Assembly: GCA_023410055.1 (NCBI GenBank)
Contig: JAEYQK010000083.1
Location: forward strand, 1-43,463
DNA length: 43,463 nucleotides
Direction of reading: 5' to 3'
Source: Acidobacteriota bacterium
GTDB lineage: Bacteria > Acidobacteriota > Terriglobia > Terriglobales > Acidobacteriaceae
Position 1 is the first letter of the stretch. Each line of letters begins with the position of its first letter. Shown here piece after piece: positions 21,041-29,101 of this stretch. Below the pieces are notes generated by a model, which worked only from the letters and a program-made list of their open reading frames with translations, did no database searches and was not told the DNA's origin. Made by a program: the position numbers and the translations under genes.

Positions 21041-22216
21041 TTAAAGAGCCTGGGCTGCCACGTACGCCGAGGACCATGCCCACTGGAAGTTGAAGCCGCC
21101 CAAGTGCCCAGTGACGTCCACCACCTCCCCAATGAAGAAAAGACCCGGTATCCGGCGGGCTTCCATGCTCTTGGCAGAAAGCTCATCGGTGTCTACGCCC
21201 CCCACCGTCACCTCTGCCTTGTCGAACCCCTCGGTTCCGGCCGGAGTCACTGCCCAGTGATGTAGTCTCTGTTCGAGTTCAGCTATCTCGTGGTTGGACC
21301 AAGTGGCCGGTCCGATGGCGTCAAGCCAGCGGTCTGCGAGACGATTTGGGAGCGCTTTGCGGAGTTCACTTCTTGCGGCATTCAGGTCACGGCGGGATTT
21401 CGGCTGTAGCAAGAGAGTGAACGGCGTACAATCAGGAACCAAATCGATTGAGATTGGGTCGCTTCCATTCCAATACGACGAGATTTGAAGTATCGAGGGG
21501 CCACTCAAGCCTCGATGCGTGAAGAGCATCTTCTCCTGAAAAGTGTTCCGTTTCCCATCGGACACAACCACCTCGGCAGAGACTCCAGCTAGATCGGAGT
21601 AGCGCTCAGAATCCTCAGGGCGGAAGGTGAGCGGCACCAAGCCGGGCTTGCATTCACGAATCTTGAGACCAAACTGCCGGGCCAGGTCGTACCCGAATCC
21701 GGTAGCTCCCATCTTCGGTATGGACAAACCTCCGGTCGCGACCACCAGTGCTGGTGCACGAAACTCGATGTCGCTCGTATGAATGCAGAAGCCATCAGGG
21801 CGTGAAACCTCGATTATGTTCGCGCCGGTAAGAATGGAGACCTTGGCTGCGCGGCACTCTTGCTCGAGCATCGAGAGGACTTCAAGCGATGAACCGTCAC
21901 AGAATAGCTGTCCGTGTGCCTTCTCGTGATAGCGAATCCCATGCTTCTCGACCAAAGCGATAAAGTCCGACGGCGAGTAGCGCGCAAGGGCCGACTTGCA
22001 GAAATGGGGATTCGCAGAGATGAAGTTCTCGGGCCGGCAATGAATGTTGGTGAAGTTGCAGCGTCCGCCACCGGAAATCAGGATCTTCTTGCCGATGCGA
22101 GCTGCCCGCTCAAGGACCACGACACTACGCCCACGTTTCCCCGCTTCCGCGGCGCAGAAAAGCCCGGCAGCGCCGCCTCCAATGATGACCAAGTCGAAGT
22201 GCTTCTTCATAAGCAT
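21041..22216 (-). CDS. HI0933-family FAD-dependent oxidoreductase
   Basis: A 391-residue flavoprotein of the HI0933/YhiN family (BaiN-like). The N-terminal FAD-binding motif is FDLVIIGGGAAGLFCAAEAG, then KILISGGGRCNFTN, diagnostic of this family, and near the C-terminus GGVDTDELSAKSMEA and PGLFFIGEVVDVTGHLGGFN. Members are linked to aminoacetone or flavin-dependent redox reactions, but physiological substrates are mostly unknown. The start is about 95 bp upstream of, and divergent from, rpsA. Confidence 0.9.
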   Translation of the reverse strand: MLMKKHFDLVIIGGGAAGLFCAAEAGKRGRSVVVLERAARIGKKILISGGGRCNFTNIHCRPENFISANPHFCKSALARYSPSDFIALVEKHGIRYHEKAHGQLFCDGSSLEVLSMLEQECRAAKVSILTGANIIEVSRPDGFCIHTSDIEFRAPALVVATGGLSIPKMGATGFGYDLARQFGLKIRECKPGLVPLTFRPEDSERYSDLAGVSAEVVVSDGKRNTFQEKMLFTHRGLSGPSILQISSYWNGSDPISIDLVPDCTPFTLLLQPKSRRDLNAARSELRKALPNRLADRWLDAIGPATWSNHEIAELEQRLHHWAVTPAGTEGFDKAEVTVGGVDTDELSAKSMEARRIPGLFFIGEVVDVTGHLGGFNFQWAWSSAYVAAQAL

Positions 22217-22310
22217 CGTTCAAAACATCATAGAAGGTTCGGCAAGAGAGCCAAGCGCCTTGTATGGCTTTGCCTACTGTGTTTCGGTTGTGACACAATG
22301 TGATTACCCC

Positions 22311-23993
22311 ATGTCAGATTCAAACAATCCCAACCCAACCTCCACGACGCAGACCGAAGAGTCTTTCGGCGACGTCCTGTCCCAATACGAGAAAAGCAAC
22401 GCCCGAAAGAAGGAAGAAGGACAGAAGGGCATCAATGCCACGGTGATCGCCGTGTCCGCTGAGTCTGTGTTTCTGGACATCGGCTATAAGACCGAAGGGA
22501 TACTGCCAGTCAGTCTCTTTCAAAACAACCTTGAATTGCCAAAGGCCGGCGACAAGCTGCTGGTTAATGTGAAGGGGCGCGATCCCGAAGGCTATTACGC
22601 GCTCGCGCTGGGCAAGGTTGAACGACCGACGGACTGGACGGCTCTTGAGAGGGCGTTTGCCGAGAAGGAAACCGTTGCAGGAACGGTGACCGCAGTCGTG
22701 AAGGGAGGACTGAGTGTTGATGTCGGAGTGCGCGCTTTCATGCCGGCTTCGAGGACTGGCACTCGGGACGCGGCTCAGATGGAAAAGCTCGTGGGCGAAG
22801 AGATTCGCTGCCGAATCACGAAGCTTGACGTCACCGAAGAGGATGTTGTGGTTGACCGTCGCATCGTGCTAGAGGAAGAAGAACGTGCGACGAAAGCGCG
22901 AGTCTACCAGGAGCTTAAGGAAGGCTCGACTGTCAAAGGAACGGTCCGTAGCATCACCGATTATGGTGCGTTCATCGACATTGGTGGGGTCGACGGATTG
23001 CTGCACATTGCTGACATGTCGTGGAGCCGCGTGCAAAAGGCTTCCGACGTGCTCTCTGTTGGTCAACAAGTCGAAGTTCAGGTCCTTAAGTTCGATCCGG
23101 AAAAGCGCCGGATATCACTGGGGCTCAAACAACTTCAAGCGCATCCCTGGGAAGGTGTTTCCGAAAAGTACAAAGTGGGTGAGCGCGTTCGTGGCACGGT
23201 TTCTCGCGTGCAAGACTTCGGAGCCTTCGTTGAGTTGGAGCCCGGTGTCGAAGGCTTGATTCACGTTTCCGAAATGTCGTGGTCAGCCAAGAAGGTGCGG
23301 GCGAGCTCAGTTGTGAAACCGGGAGAGTCTGTCGAAGTCGTGATTCTTGGTGTGAGTCCCGATGAAAAGCGAATCTCGCTTGGACTGAAGCAAGCACTAG
23401 GAGATCCTTGGCTCGAGATCACGAAGAAGTTCCCTGCTGGATCCGTCGTTGAGGGTCAGATCACGAGCTTGATGAAGTTTGGCGCGTTCGTTCAGATTGC
23501 CGAAGGCGTCGAGGGCATGATCCACATCAGCGACATCACCGACGAGAGACGGCTTAATCACCCGCAGGACGTTCTTAAAGCTGGGCAGACCGTAGAGGCA
23601 CAGGTGCTCGAGATCGACACAGAGCGTCGTCGGTTGCGGCTTGGCATGAAACAGCTGTTGCCAACCAGCCTCGAAGAGTACATCGGCGAGCATAAGGCTG
23701 GAGACGTTGTTACGGGACGCGTGACCAGCATTTCCGGCGAAGAAGCGCAGATTGAATTGGGTGAGGGCGTCTACGCTGCGTGCCGAATCACTGTAAAGGA
23801 TCAGCCAGCGCAGGAGACCCCGAGTTCAGCGAAGGCCGATTTATCTTCCCTCGGTTCGATGTTGCAGGCGAGATGGAAAGGCGTGAGCTCTGGTCCAGCG
23901 AAGAGCGAACCTGTTCGCGAAGGCCAGATTTGCAGCGTGCGGATCGTTGCGCTTGATCCTGAGGAGAAAAAGATCACGCTGGAACTCGTATAG
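22311..23993 (+). CDS. rpsA: 30S ribosomal protein S1 with six S1 domains
   Basis: A 560-residue RNA-binding protein that recruits mRNA to the 30S subunit. Six OB-fold S1 repeats can be counted, beginning at INATVIAVSAESVFLDIG, VAGTVTAVVKGGLSVDVG, VKGTVRSITDYGAFIDIG, VRGTVSRVQDFGAFVELE, VEGQITSLMKFGAFVQIA and a divergent VTGRVTSISGEEAQIELG. The open frame extends far upstream to 22044, but that part overlaps the divergent flavoprotein gene and has no S1 character; ATG 22311 (MSDSNNPN) is the sensible start. It lies immediately before tRNA-Leu, the integration target. Confidence 0.95.
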   Translation: MSDSNNPNPTSTTQTEESFGDVLSQYEKSNARKKEEGQKGINATVIAVSAESVFLDIGYKTEGILPVSLFQNNLELPKAGDKLLVNVKGRDPEGYYALALGKVERPTDWTALERAFAEKETVAGTVTAVVKGGLSVDVGVRAFMPASRTGTRDAAQMEKLVGEEIRCRITKLDVTEEDVVVDRRIVLEEEERATKARVYQELKEGSTVKGTVRSITDYGAFIDIGGVDGLLHIADMSWSRVQKASDVLSVGQQVEVQVLKFDPEKRRISLGLKQLQAHPWEGVSEKYKVGERVRGTVSRVQDFGAFVELEPGVEGLIHVSEMSWSAKKVRASSVVKPGESVEVVILGVSPDEKRISLGLKQALGDPWLEITKKFPAGSVVEGQITSLMKFGAFVQIAEGVEGMIHISDITDERRLNHPQDVLKAGQTVEAQVLEIDTERRRLRLGMKQLLPTSLEEYIGEHKAGDVVTGRVTSISGEEAQIELGEGVYAACRITVKDQPAQETPSSAKADLSSLGSMLQARWKGVSSGPAKSEPVREGQICSVRIVALDPEEKKITLELV

Positions 23994-24026
23994 GAATCAA
24001 AGCTATCAATCACTCCAACTGATTCG

Positions 24027-24056
24027 TTGGCAGCCACACAGGCGCTATGCGATACT
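24027..24056 (+). promoter_or_regulatory. Putative promoter of tRNA-Leu
   Basis: TTGGCA (24027-24032) and GATACT (24051-24056) are 18 bp apart, predicting a start near 24062, just before the tRNA 5' end. The -10 box is imperfect. Confidence 0.4.
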
Positions 24057-24069
24057 GGTTGGAGTTCAA

Positions 24070-24157
24070 GCCGGGATGGCGGAACTGGCAGACGCAGCGG
24101 ACTCAAAATCCGCCGGTACTTGGTACCTTGGGGGTTCGATTCCCCCTCCCGGCACCA
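24070..24157 (+). tRNA. tRNA-Leu (CAA), intact, integration target
   Basis: The acceptor strands GCCGGGA and TCCCGGC pair, a discriminator A and an encoded CCA follow, the T-loop is TTCGATT, and a long variable arm of the class II type is present. The anticodon stem GCGGA/TCCGC encloses loop CTCAAAA, giving anticodon CAA (reads UUG). The bases from 24101 onward are supplied by the integrated element and restore the tRNA, so the gene remains functional after insertion. Confidence 0.95.
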
Positions 24158-24159
24158 GC
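24101..24159 (+). repeat. attL: 59-bp direct repeat inside tRNA-Leu
   Basis: Identical to 38601-38659. It starts at the last base of the anticodon stem's 5' strand and runs through the anticodon loop, variable arm, T arm and CCA plus GC. The flanking bases (24100 and 24160) differ from those of the right copy, so the repeat ends are exact. Confidence 0.93.
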
Positions 24160-24238
24160 TTAATTCCTCAATTCCAAGCAACTTACAGACAGCAGCGGAA
24201 ACGGTCGCTCTCGTTCTACTGTGCCTCGTAAGAGCGAC

Positions 24239-24259
24239 TGTGCCCCAAAGTGTGTCCCA
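24239..24259 (+). repeat. Left candidate integrase arm-type site
   Basis: TGTGCCCC followed by TGTGTCCCA, in 21 bp, about 80 bp inside attL. It matches 38465-38485 in 19 of 21 positions, in the same orientation. Each copy holds two half-sites 12 bp apart. The role is inferred from the position near both attachment sites. Confidence 0.5.
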
Positions 24260-24308
24260 AACTCCCCAACCCGGAGCGATAGAATGGAGATGCTGGATTT
24301 CCAAGCCT

Positions 24309-24482
24309 ATGAAGAACGGTCTTGAAGTAATAGAGAAGACAGAACGGAAAAGTCCCAACCATCCGTTCGCCAAAATTTGGAGACTACGCTGTCCGAAAGG
24401 GCATGAATTTGAGGCGAACAGTTGCGATGCACATGAACGCCGATGTCCTATCTGCGATCCGAACGCCGCTCCAAGCCACTGA
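24309..24482 (+). CDS. Small zinc-ribbon-like protein at the left edge of the element
   Basis: A 57-residue ORF starting ATG 24309. Its C-terminal half has the Cys/His pattern RCPKGHEFEANSC and RRCPICD, typical of a small rubredoxin- or zinc-ribbon-like fold that binds one Zn. It is one of the few rightward genes in the left arm and ends just before the terminator of the leftward operon. The longer open frame upstream runs through the tRNA and is not credible. I recognise no specific family; DNA or RNA binding is only a guess. Confidence 0.5.
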   Translation: MKNGLEVIEKTERKSPNHPFAKIWRLRCPKGHEFEANSCDAHERRCPICDPNAAPSH

Positions 24483-24537
24483 AACTTTCATGCCGGGTGA
24501 ATCATGAATATGCACGCGCAATTCAGAACTCGGGCAC

Positions 24538-24578
24538 AAACAAAAACGGGCCGACTCCCTTCGATTGGGAATCGGCCC
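24538..24578 (-). terminator. Rho-independent terminator of the leftward element operon
   Basis: GGGCCGA (24548-24554) pairs with TCGGCCC (24572-24578), with inner TCCC/GGGA. On the minus strand the hairpin is followed by GTTTTTGTTTG. It is 28 bp beyond the last leftward gene of the element. Confidence 0.85.
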
Positions 24579-24605
24579 AAAGGCAACGAATGAATTGTCC
24601 AGTGG

Positions 24606-25076
24606 CTATGTCCGATTGAGTTCAGCAACGACTCGCAACCGGGTAGTATCGGCAGGGAGTGTTGATCTCTCGTTGGCCTCGGCAACGGCTTCCACAACGG
24701 CCTTGTGTTGCTTGACGTACTCCGCTGCCAGCAGTGCGTTGTTCTTGGCCTGTGCCGCTTGTATTGCCTCAGCGATTTCTATCTGCTCTGCAACATACTT
24801 CTCATGCCCCGCGTCCAACTGCGCTGCCTCAGCCTCAAGCTCGGCAACGATGTGCTCTGCGTCCTTGGGATCAACCTTCAGTTTCTTCCACCCCTCGCGC
24901 AGTCCCGCTTCGCTGATGTCCTGCCCTGTAATGGGGTCAAGGACTGCTTCGGGCTTTGCAGGTTCGGGCTTGGTTCGCCTGTCGGGATTCGGGTCATGGA
25001 ATCGGCAGTAGGGGCCGTCGCTCAGTGGAACCGCGCGACAGCCCCCAACTGCACAGCGTCGTTCAGTTTCGTTCAT
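24606..25076 (-). CDS. Unknown zinc-finger/coiled-coil protein, last gene of the structural-like module
   Basis: A 156-residue protein. The first 30 residues carry a C-x4-C-x10-C-x2-H arrangement (CAVGGC, then YCRFH), suggesting a small treble-clef-like zinc site. Residues about 70-145 are a long Ala/Glu-rich helix likely to be coiled-coil. Its ATG lies 2 bp after the stop of the upstream 246-residue gene, so they are translationally linked. I recognise no family. Context with phage-type proteins suggests a virion or assembly role, unproven. Confidence 0.62.
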   Translation of the reverse strand: MNETERRCAVGGCRAVPLSDGPYCRFHDPNPDRRTKPEPAKPEAVLDPITGQDISEAGLREGWKKLKVDPKDAEHIVAELEAEAAQLDAGHEKYVAEQIEIAEAIQAAQAKNNALLAAEYVKQHKAVVEAVAEANERSTLPADTTRLRVVAELNRT

Positions 25077-25078
25077 GG

Positions 25079-25819
25079 TTAGAAGTCATCGAAGCCGGGC
25101 GTGCTGTCGAGTGAAACAGGCTGCCCGTGATTCATCCGATAGAACTGCTCCGTTACAAATGCGCGGGCCTCATCTAGCGACATCGAATGAATCTTCCGCT
25201 CCAGTGCCTCACGGTTATCGGGCTGCTGTACGATACGCGCGCTGCTGCGGTCAGACAGCCCCGTTCCGCCCGATGGCCGCTTGGGACGCACAAGAGCTTG
25301 CTTTTGGTTCAGGTCGGCAAACGCCCGCTCCAAGTTGTCGCGCGTGTACGTCAGGCGGTTGGCCTGCATGTACTTTTCAATCGCCGCTGCATTCTCAGGC
25401 GTAGGAACATAATCGTGCTTGTGGGCCACAATGAACTCTTGCGCCGCCTGCGCTTCAGCCGCCCGCTGCTGAAACGCCTTTAGAGCTTCGATGGTTTCGC
25501 GGAAGTCGGTTGGCTTCTGTCCTGTGACTTCCTCAAACATCTGCTCGAACCCCTCGGCATCATCTTCGGTCGGCTCATAATCAGCCTCGGGCTGTTGTGC
25601 TGCCTGCTGCGGCTTGGGAGCCGTTTTCGGTTGGGCCTGCTGAGTCTGTATCGCAAACTCATCATCAAGCAGGCCCACATTCTCGCTGATGTTTGGAACC
25701 TGGGACTGATTGACTTCGGCCTGCTGTTCTTCGTTGGCGGCTGGAATCACGCCACGGCCCATCGGAATGTTGATTGCGGGGCCGTTCATCGCAATTGGAG
25801 TGTGTTTGAATCCCGGCAT
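25079..25819 (-). CDS. Scaffold-like acidic protein (phage-type), unknown
   Basis: A 246-residue, highly charged, Gln/Ala/Glu-rich protein. After a disordered N-terminal third comes an acidic segment (about 80-95, YEPTEDDAEGFEQMFEE) and a helical core with FIVAHKHDYVPTPENAAAI then LTYTRDNLERAFADL. That core resembles a motif I have seen in hypothetical proteins near capsid genes of tailed phages, where scaffolding is one suggested role; this is memory-based. It sits between the 104-residue beta-rich gene and the zinc-finger gene, tightly packed (11 and 2 bp). No protease or DNA-binding motif is visible. Confidence 0.65.
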   Translation of the reverse strand: MPGFKHTPIAMNGPAINIPMGRGVIPAANEEQQAEVNQSQVPNISENVGLLDDEFAIQTQQAQPKTAPKPQQAAQQPEADYEPTEDDAEGFEQMFEEVTGQKPTDFRETIEALKAFQQRAAEAQAAQEFIVAHKHDYVPTPENAAAIEKYMQANRLTYTRDNLERAFADLNQKQALVRPKRPSGGTGLSDRSSARIVQQPDNREALERKIHSMSLDEARAFVTEQFYRMNHGQPVSLDSTPGFDDF

Positions 25820-25830
25820 AGTCGTACCTC

Positions 25831-26145
25831 TTAGAGTTGTAGAAAGTAGAAGGTGCGGGCAGTTGGGTCTATTGCGGCCCCGGTGTGATTGGACACACGG
25901 AACTCAATCTTCTTCACGCCACTGACGGCGATGCAGCGCCCCATGCCCTGAAGCTGCACGCCCGTATTGAGCGCCGTTTGGTCAGGCGCGAGAAACACAA
26001 GTACAGGACGCCCGACTTTGAAGCTCCTCGGTGCAGGCACCTGCACGTCAAGGGAAGAGTTCGCGGGGATGCTGGCGATGTCCACACTAATCTTTGTGAA
26101 CGCCCCTGCTTCGACCGCAGGAGCAGTGGTCTTGGAGATTGCCAT
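25831..26145 (-). CDS. Small beta-rich protein, candidate virion surface or decoration protein
   Basis: A 104-residue protein with alternating hydrophobic beta strands (FTKISVDIASIPANSSLDVQ, KVGRPVLVFLAP, KKIEFRVSNHTGAAID, TFYFLQL), no charged catalytic cluster and no signal peptide. It looks like a single beta-sandwich domain. Position between the scaffold-like and 972-residue genes suggests a virion component such as a decoration or small spike protein. It is too small for a double-jelly-roll or HK97 capsid. I recognise no family. Confidence 0.65.
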   Translation of the reverse strand: MAISKTTAPAVEAGAFTKISVDIASIPANSSLDVQVPAPRSFKVGRPVLVFLAPDQTALNTGVQLQGMGRCIAVSGVKKIEFRVSNHTGAAIDPTARTFYFLQL

Positions 26146-26175
26146 TGTTTGAACCTATCGGGAGAGACGGGCAGT

Positions 26176-29094
26176 CTATTCCTGCCCGTCCTCATCTAGC
26201 TGCTCAGCAAGAATCTGAGCAGCGTCGGGAAGATCGTTGCGGATTGCGCCGCGTAGCTGCCTCATGCGCTCACGCTGCTTCTGTTGGAGTCTGCGGCCCT
26301 CGACTTCGGGCCGTGCTTCGTAACCCTTCAGGCCGAACAACAGGCGCGTCAGGGCGGACAGCTTTGATTGCTGATCCGGCTCCAACTGATCCTGCTCGTT
26401 CCACGCTTTCAACACGCGGTCTGCCTCGCCAAGCAGCCGCACGTTGCGGAGCAGTTGAGCGTATCGCCTGCGAACCTCAACATTGAGGAACCGCTGCGTT
26501 TCGCCGGGGTACTGCTCCAGTTCGCGGCCCGTGAACAGGTCACGGTTTGATAGCTGCTCAATTGGCGTCTTGATGAACGGGCTCAACAGGTCTTTGAGCC
26601 TGTCGAACATGCCGCCTTTCGATCCGAGCACGTCAAGGTCAGCCGCCGGAATCCAACTGGAGAGCAGGTAGAACTCAGGCTCACCATTTGGCACGGTGCG
26701 TACTGGAATACCTGCGTTCTGCTTGATGAACTCGGCAAGGTACGCAGCGTCCTCACCGCGATAGGCTGCGGCCCGTTCTTCAAAGTCCTTGCCGCCAGCG
26801 ATGCCCTTTGTCCTGACTGTGTTCACGAACTCGCTCAGGCGCAAGTACGGACGCGGATTGTCCACAAGCGCCCGAACCTGTAACGGTAGGTTGAAGCGTG
26901 TCCACGTGTAGAAGGGCATCACGCGCCGCATCACGCTCTGCTCGAACCTAGTCAGCCCGTTGGCGTAATCGAAGAGGTACTTCTTCACAGTCAGCGCCGC
27001 TTCCGTTGCACTCTTGCCGTTATCAAGCTCATGCAGGAACAGCGCCAGCCGTGAGTTCTCTTCGATGGTCTGCCCGAGCTTTTGCCCGGCCCCGACTGCC
27101 TTGCCCAAACCCGGTATGTCACGCGCCTCAAAATAAACGCGGCTCATGCCGGGCAGCGACTTGCGGAAGGTTTCGGCCTCAGCGAACGTCCCCGTACTGA
27201 TGCCGAAGTCCTCAGCCATGCGTCGCAGCACATCTAGCGAATAGGTCTTGCCCGCAAGTGTCAATTCGCGCGCCGTCCCAAGCTGTACCTTGGCAGCGTC
27301 GAAATACCACTTCGGGTTATCAAGACCCGCAAGCCAGTTGTTCCAAACGTTGCCGACGAAGTTGCGGGTGTGATACGAGGGGAAGATGTGAAGCGTGAGT
27401 TGCTTCCACAAGTTCTGTACCGTATCGAAGCCCTTGAGGAACTTGTCCAGTCCCTCGGGCAACAGCGTCGTTTGGATCGTCTGCTCCAAGTGCGCGGCAA
27501 CGTCGGGATCAAAGGCGAACCTATCGAGATAGCCTCTGAGCCTGTCCCAACGCGCATCGCTCGGCAGCCGCAGCGGTCGGAAATGTGACGGGGCCGCTGC
27601 TTTCGGCAGTGCGAGATTGGGATTGCCCGCTGTCTTAATCAGAATCTCAGCATCGGCAATCGCTTTCTCACCGCGTATGCGCCGCACAGCAGCGACGGCA
27701 TAAGGATCATCAACAAACAGCTTGTTCGTCTGCGGCCCAAGGTCAGGAAACAACTTGCCCTCTTGCCACAGCCGATTGAGCGTTGCGATGTCTGCGGAGC
27801 CGCCCGCCTCGATGACAGCGCGAATGGCGGGATGCGACTCATCCAACTGTCGCGCCAACTGGAAAGCGTGCCGGGCATCGAACTCACGGCCCAAGCTGCG
27901 GAACTCGGGCAGTTCTGCGATGAGTTTCTTTGCCTCGGGTGTAGTCAGGTGAGTGAGGTAATCAACGGTCGCATCCTCAAGCCGTGTGGTACTCAGGCCG
28001 AACGACTGCTCCCGCACAAGGGCGTTCTCAAGCCGCTGCTTGAGAGACGTAGCTTGTTGGGCAATTTCCCTCTCTTCTGCGGCTGGCAGCTTTGACGCCA
28101 AGTCTGCGGCTGCGTCCTTGACCTGTGACTCAATAAGAGCGAACTCCCGCCCAACTTCGCCCTTTAGTCCGGGGAAGAGGTCAAGTTGAGGGGACTGCAT
28201 AACGCGCTTGCTCTCGGCCTCGGTTGCGAACGGGAACGCTAACTGTGATTGCGTCTTGACCTCTACGCGCCGTGCGACCTCATTAAACACGTCCTGCTCG
28301 GGCAGGTTCAGCCGCTTGGCTATATCCGTTGCGACCTGTCGCGCCTCGTTCTCTTCAAGCAGGATGCGGTTCGCTGTGGCCTGCGCTTTCGTGAGTTCAA
28401 GGTCAATGAGACTGATTAGTTCTTTCTCTGCATCGCTGCGTAAGGCGGTCTTGCTGAACGCGCGGGCAAGTGGCTTAACCGCAGATTCGTACAGCCGTGC
28501 GGTCAGGTTAGGCGCGACGTGCTCAGCCGCGCCGATGCCGAACTTGCCAACGCCGCGAATGACCTTCCCGCCGACCTTTACGACCTTGCCGACTGGCACA
28601 AAGAGTAGAGGATCAAGCAGCAAGTCGCCCGCAAACCCCGCAATCTTGGTTCCCCAACTGTCGGGATTTGCACTGAAGTCTCGCTCAAGCACATCAGCAA
28701 AGCGGGCGTTCTCGCGCGTGCCTCGAATCCCCGCCTGAATCAAGTCCTCATTCGCTTCCTTTGTGAGCAAACCGAACAAGAACTGTTGCGGCGTGTTCAG
28801 CACATCAAAGGTTTTCTCAAGAAACGACGTGCCCGAGATGATGTCCTGATTGCGACGCGCGATATGACCCAACTCACGCAGCACGGCCTCGTTCCTGCTC
28901 TGCGGCAGTACCGCGCCTAGCTGCTGCAACTCTTGAAGAATTGCTTGATTGCGGTCTTGCGGCTGTGGGACAGCCGTGCCGGACATGGCCTCGGATGTGG
29001 CGACGCGAGGCTCATTGATCGGCTGTCCCACGCCGAACTGCTGAAGTTCCGTGAGAATCGCCTGTTCTCGCGGAGTAATTACTGTCGTTGCCAT
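26176..29094 (-). CDS. 972-residue phage-type polyvalent protein, possible internal virion/ejection protein
   Basis: By far the largest gene of the element. The N-terminus repeats a short motif three times (REQAILTELQQF, NQAILQELQQL, NEAVLRELGHI). A hydrophobic, glycine-rich stretch follows (about 150-190, FAGDLLLDPLLFVPVGKV). Long helical regions lead to a segment in the second half containing FPSYHTRNFVGNVWNNWL, ENSRLALFLHELDNG and MRRVMPFYTWTRFNLPLQV. That segment recalls large polyvalent-protein-associated domains (LPD type) found in big phage virion and ejection proteins. No nuclease, lysozyme or polymerase motif is seen. A DNA-ejection or virion-internal role is inferred from this resemblance and from its neighbours. 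Confidence 0.75.
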   Translation of the reverse strand: MATTVITPREQAILTELQQFGVGQPINEPRVATSEAMSGTAVPQPQDRNQAILQELQQLGAVLPQSRNEAVLRELGHIARRNQDIISGTSFLEKTFDVLNTPQQFLFGLLTKEANEDLIQAGIRGTRENARFADVLERDFSANPDSWGTKIAGFAGDLLLDPLLFVPVGKVVKVGGKVIRGVGKFGIGAAEHVAPNLTARLYESAVKPLARAFSKTALRSDAEKELISLIDLELTKAQATANRILLEENEARQVATDIAKRLNLPEQDVFNEVARRVEVKTQSQLAFPFATEAESKRVMQSPQLDLFPGLKGEVGREFALIESQVKDAAADLASKLPAAEEREIAQQATSLKQRLENALVREQSFGLSTTRLEDATVDYLTHLTTPEAKKLIAELPEFRSLGREFDARHAFQLARQLDESHPAIRAVIEAGGSADIATLNRLWQEGKLFPDLGPQTNKLFVDDPYAVAAVRRIRGEKAIADAEILIKTAGNPNLALPKAAAPSHFRPLRLPSDARWDRLRGYLDRFAFDPDVAAHLEQTIQTTLLPEGLDKFLKGFDTVQNLWKQLTLHIFPSYHTRNFVGNVWNNWLAGLDNPKWYFDAAKVQLGTARELTLAGKTYSLDVLRRMAEDFGISTGTFAEAETFRKSLPGMSRVYFEARDIPGLGKAVGAGQKLGQTIEENSRLALFLHELDNGKSATEAALTVKKYLFDYANGLTRFEQSVMRRVMPFYTWTRFNLPLQVRALVDNPRPYLRLSEFVNTVRTKGIAGGKDFEERAAAYRGEDAAYLAEFIKQNAGIPVRTVPNGEPEFYLLSSWIPAADLDVLGSKGGMFDRLKDLLSPFIKTPIEQLSNRDLFTGRELEQYPGETQRFLNVEVRRRYAQLLRNVRLLGEADRVLKAWNEQDQLEPDQQSKLSALTRLLFGLKGYEARPEVEGRRLQQKQRERMRQLRGAIRNDLPDAAQILAEQLDEDGQE

Positions 29095-29101
29095 TGTTGC
29101 T

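Noticed and set aside
22044..22310. Upstream extension of rpsA to 22044
   Set aside because: It overlaps the divergent flavoprotein gene and has no S1-like character; ATG 22311 begins a normal S1 N-terminus.
24027..24308. Extension of the small zinc-ribbon frame through tRNA-Leu
   Set aside because: The frame reads through the tRNA gene and its att core; it is open by chance.
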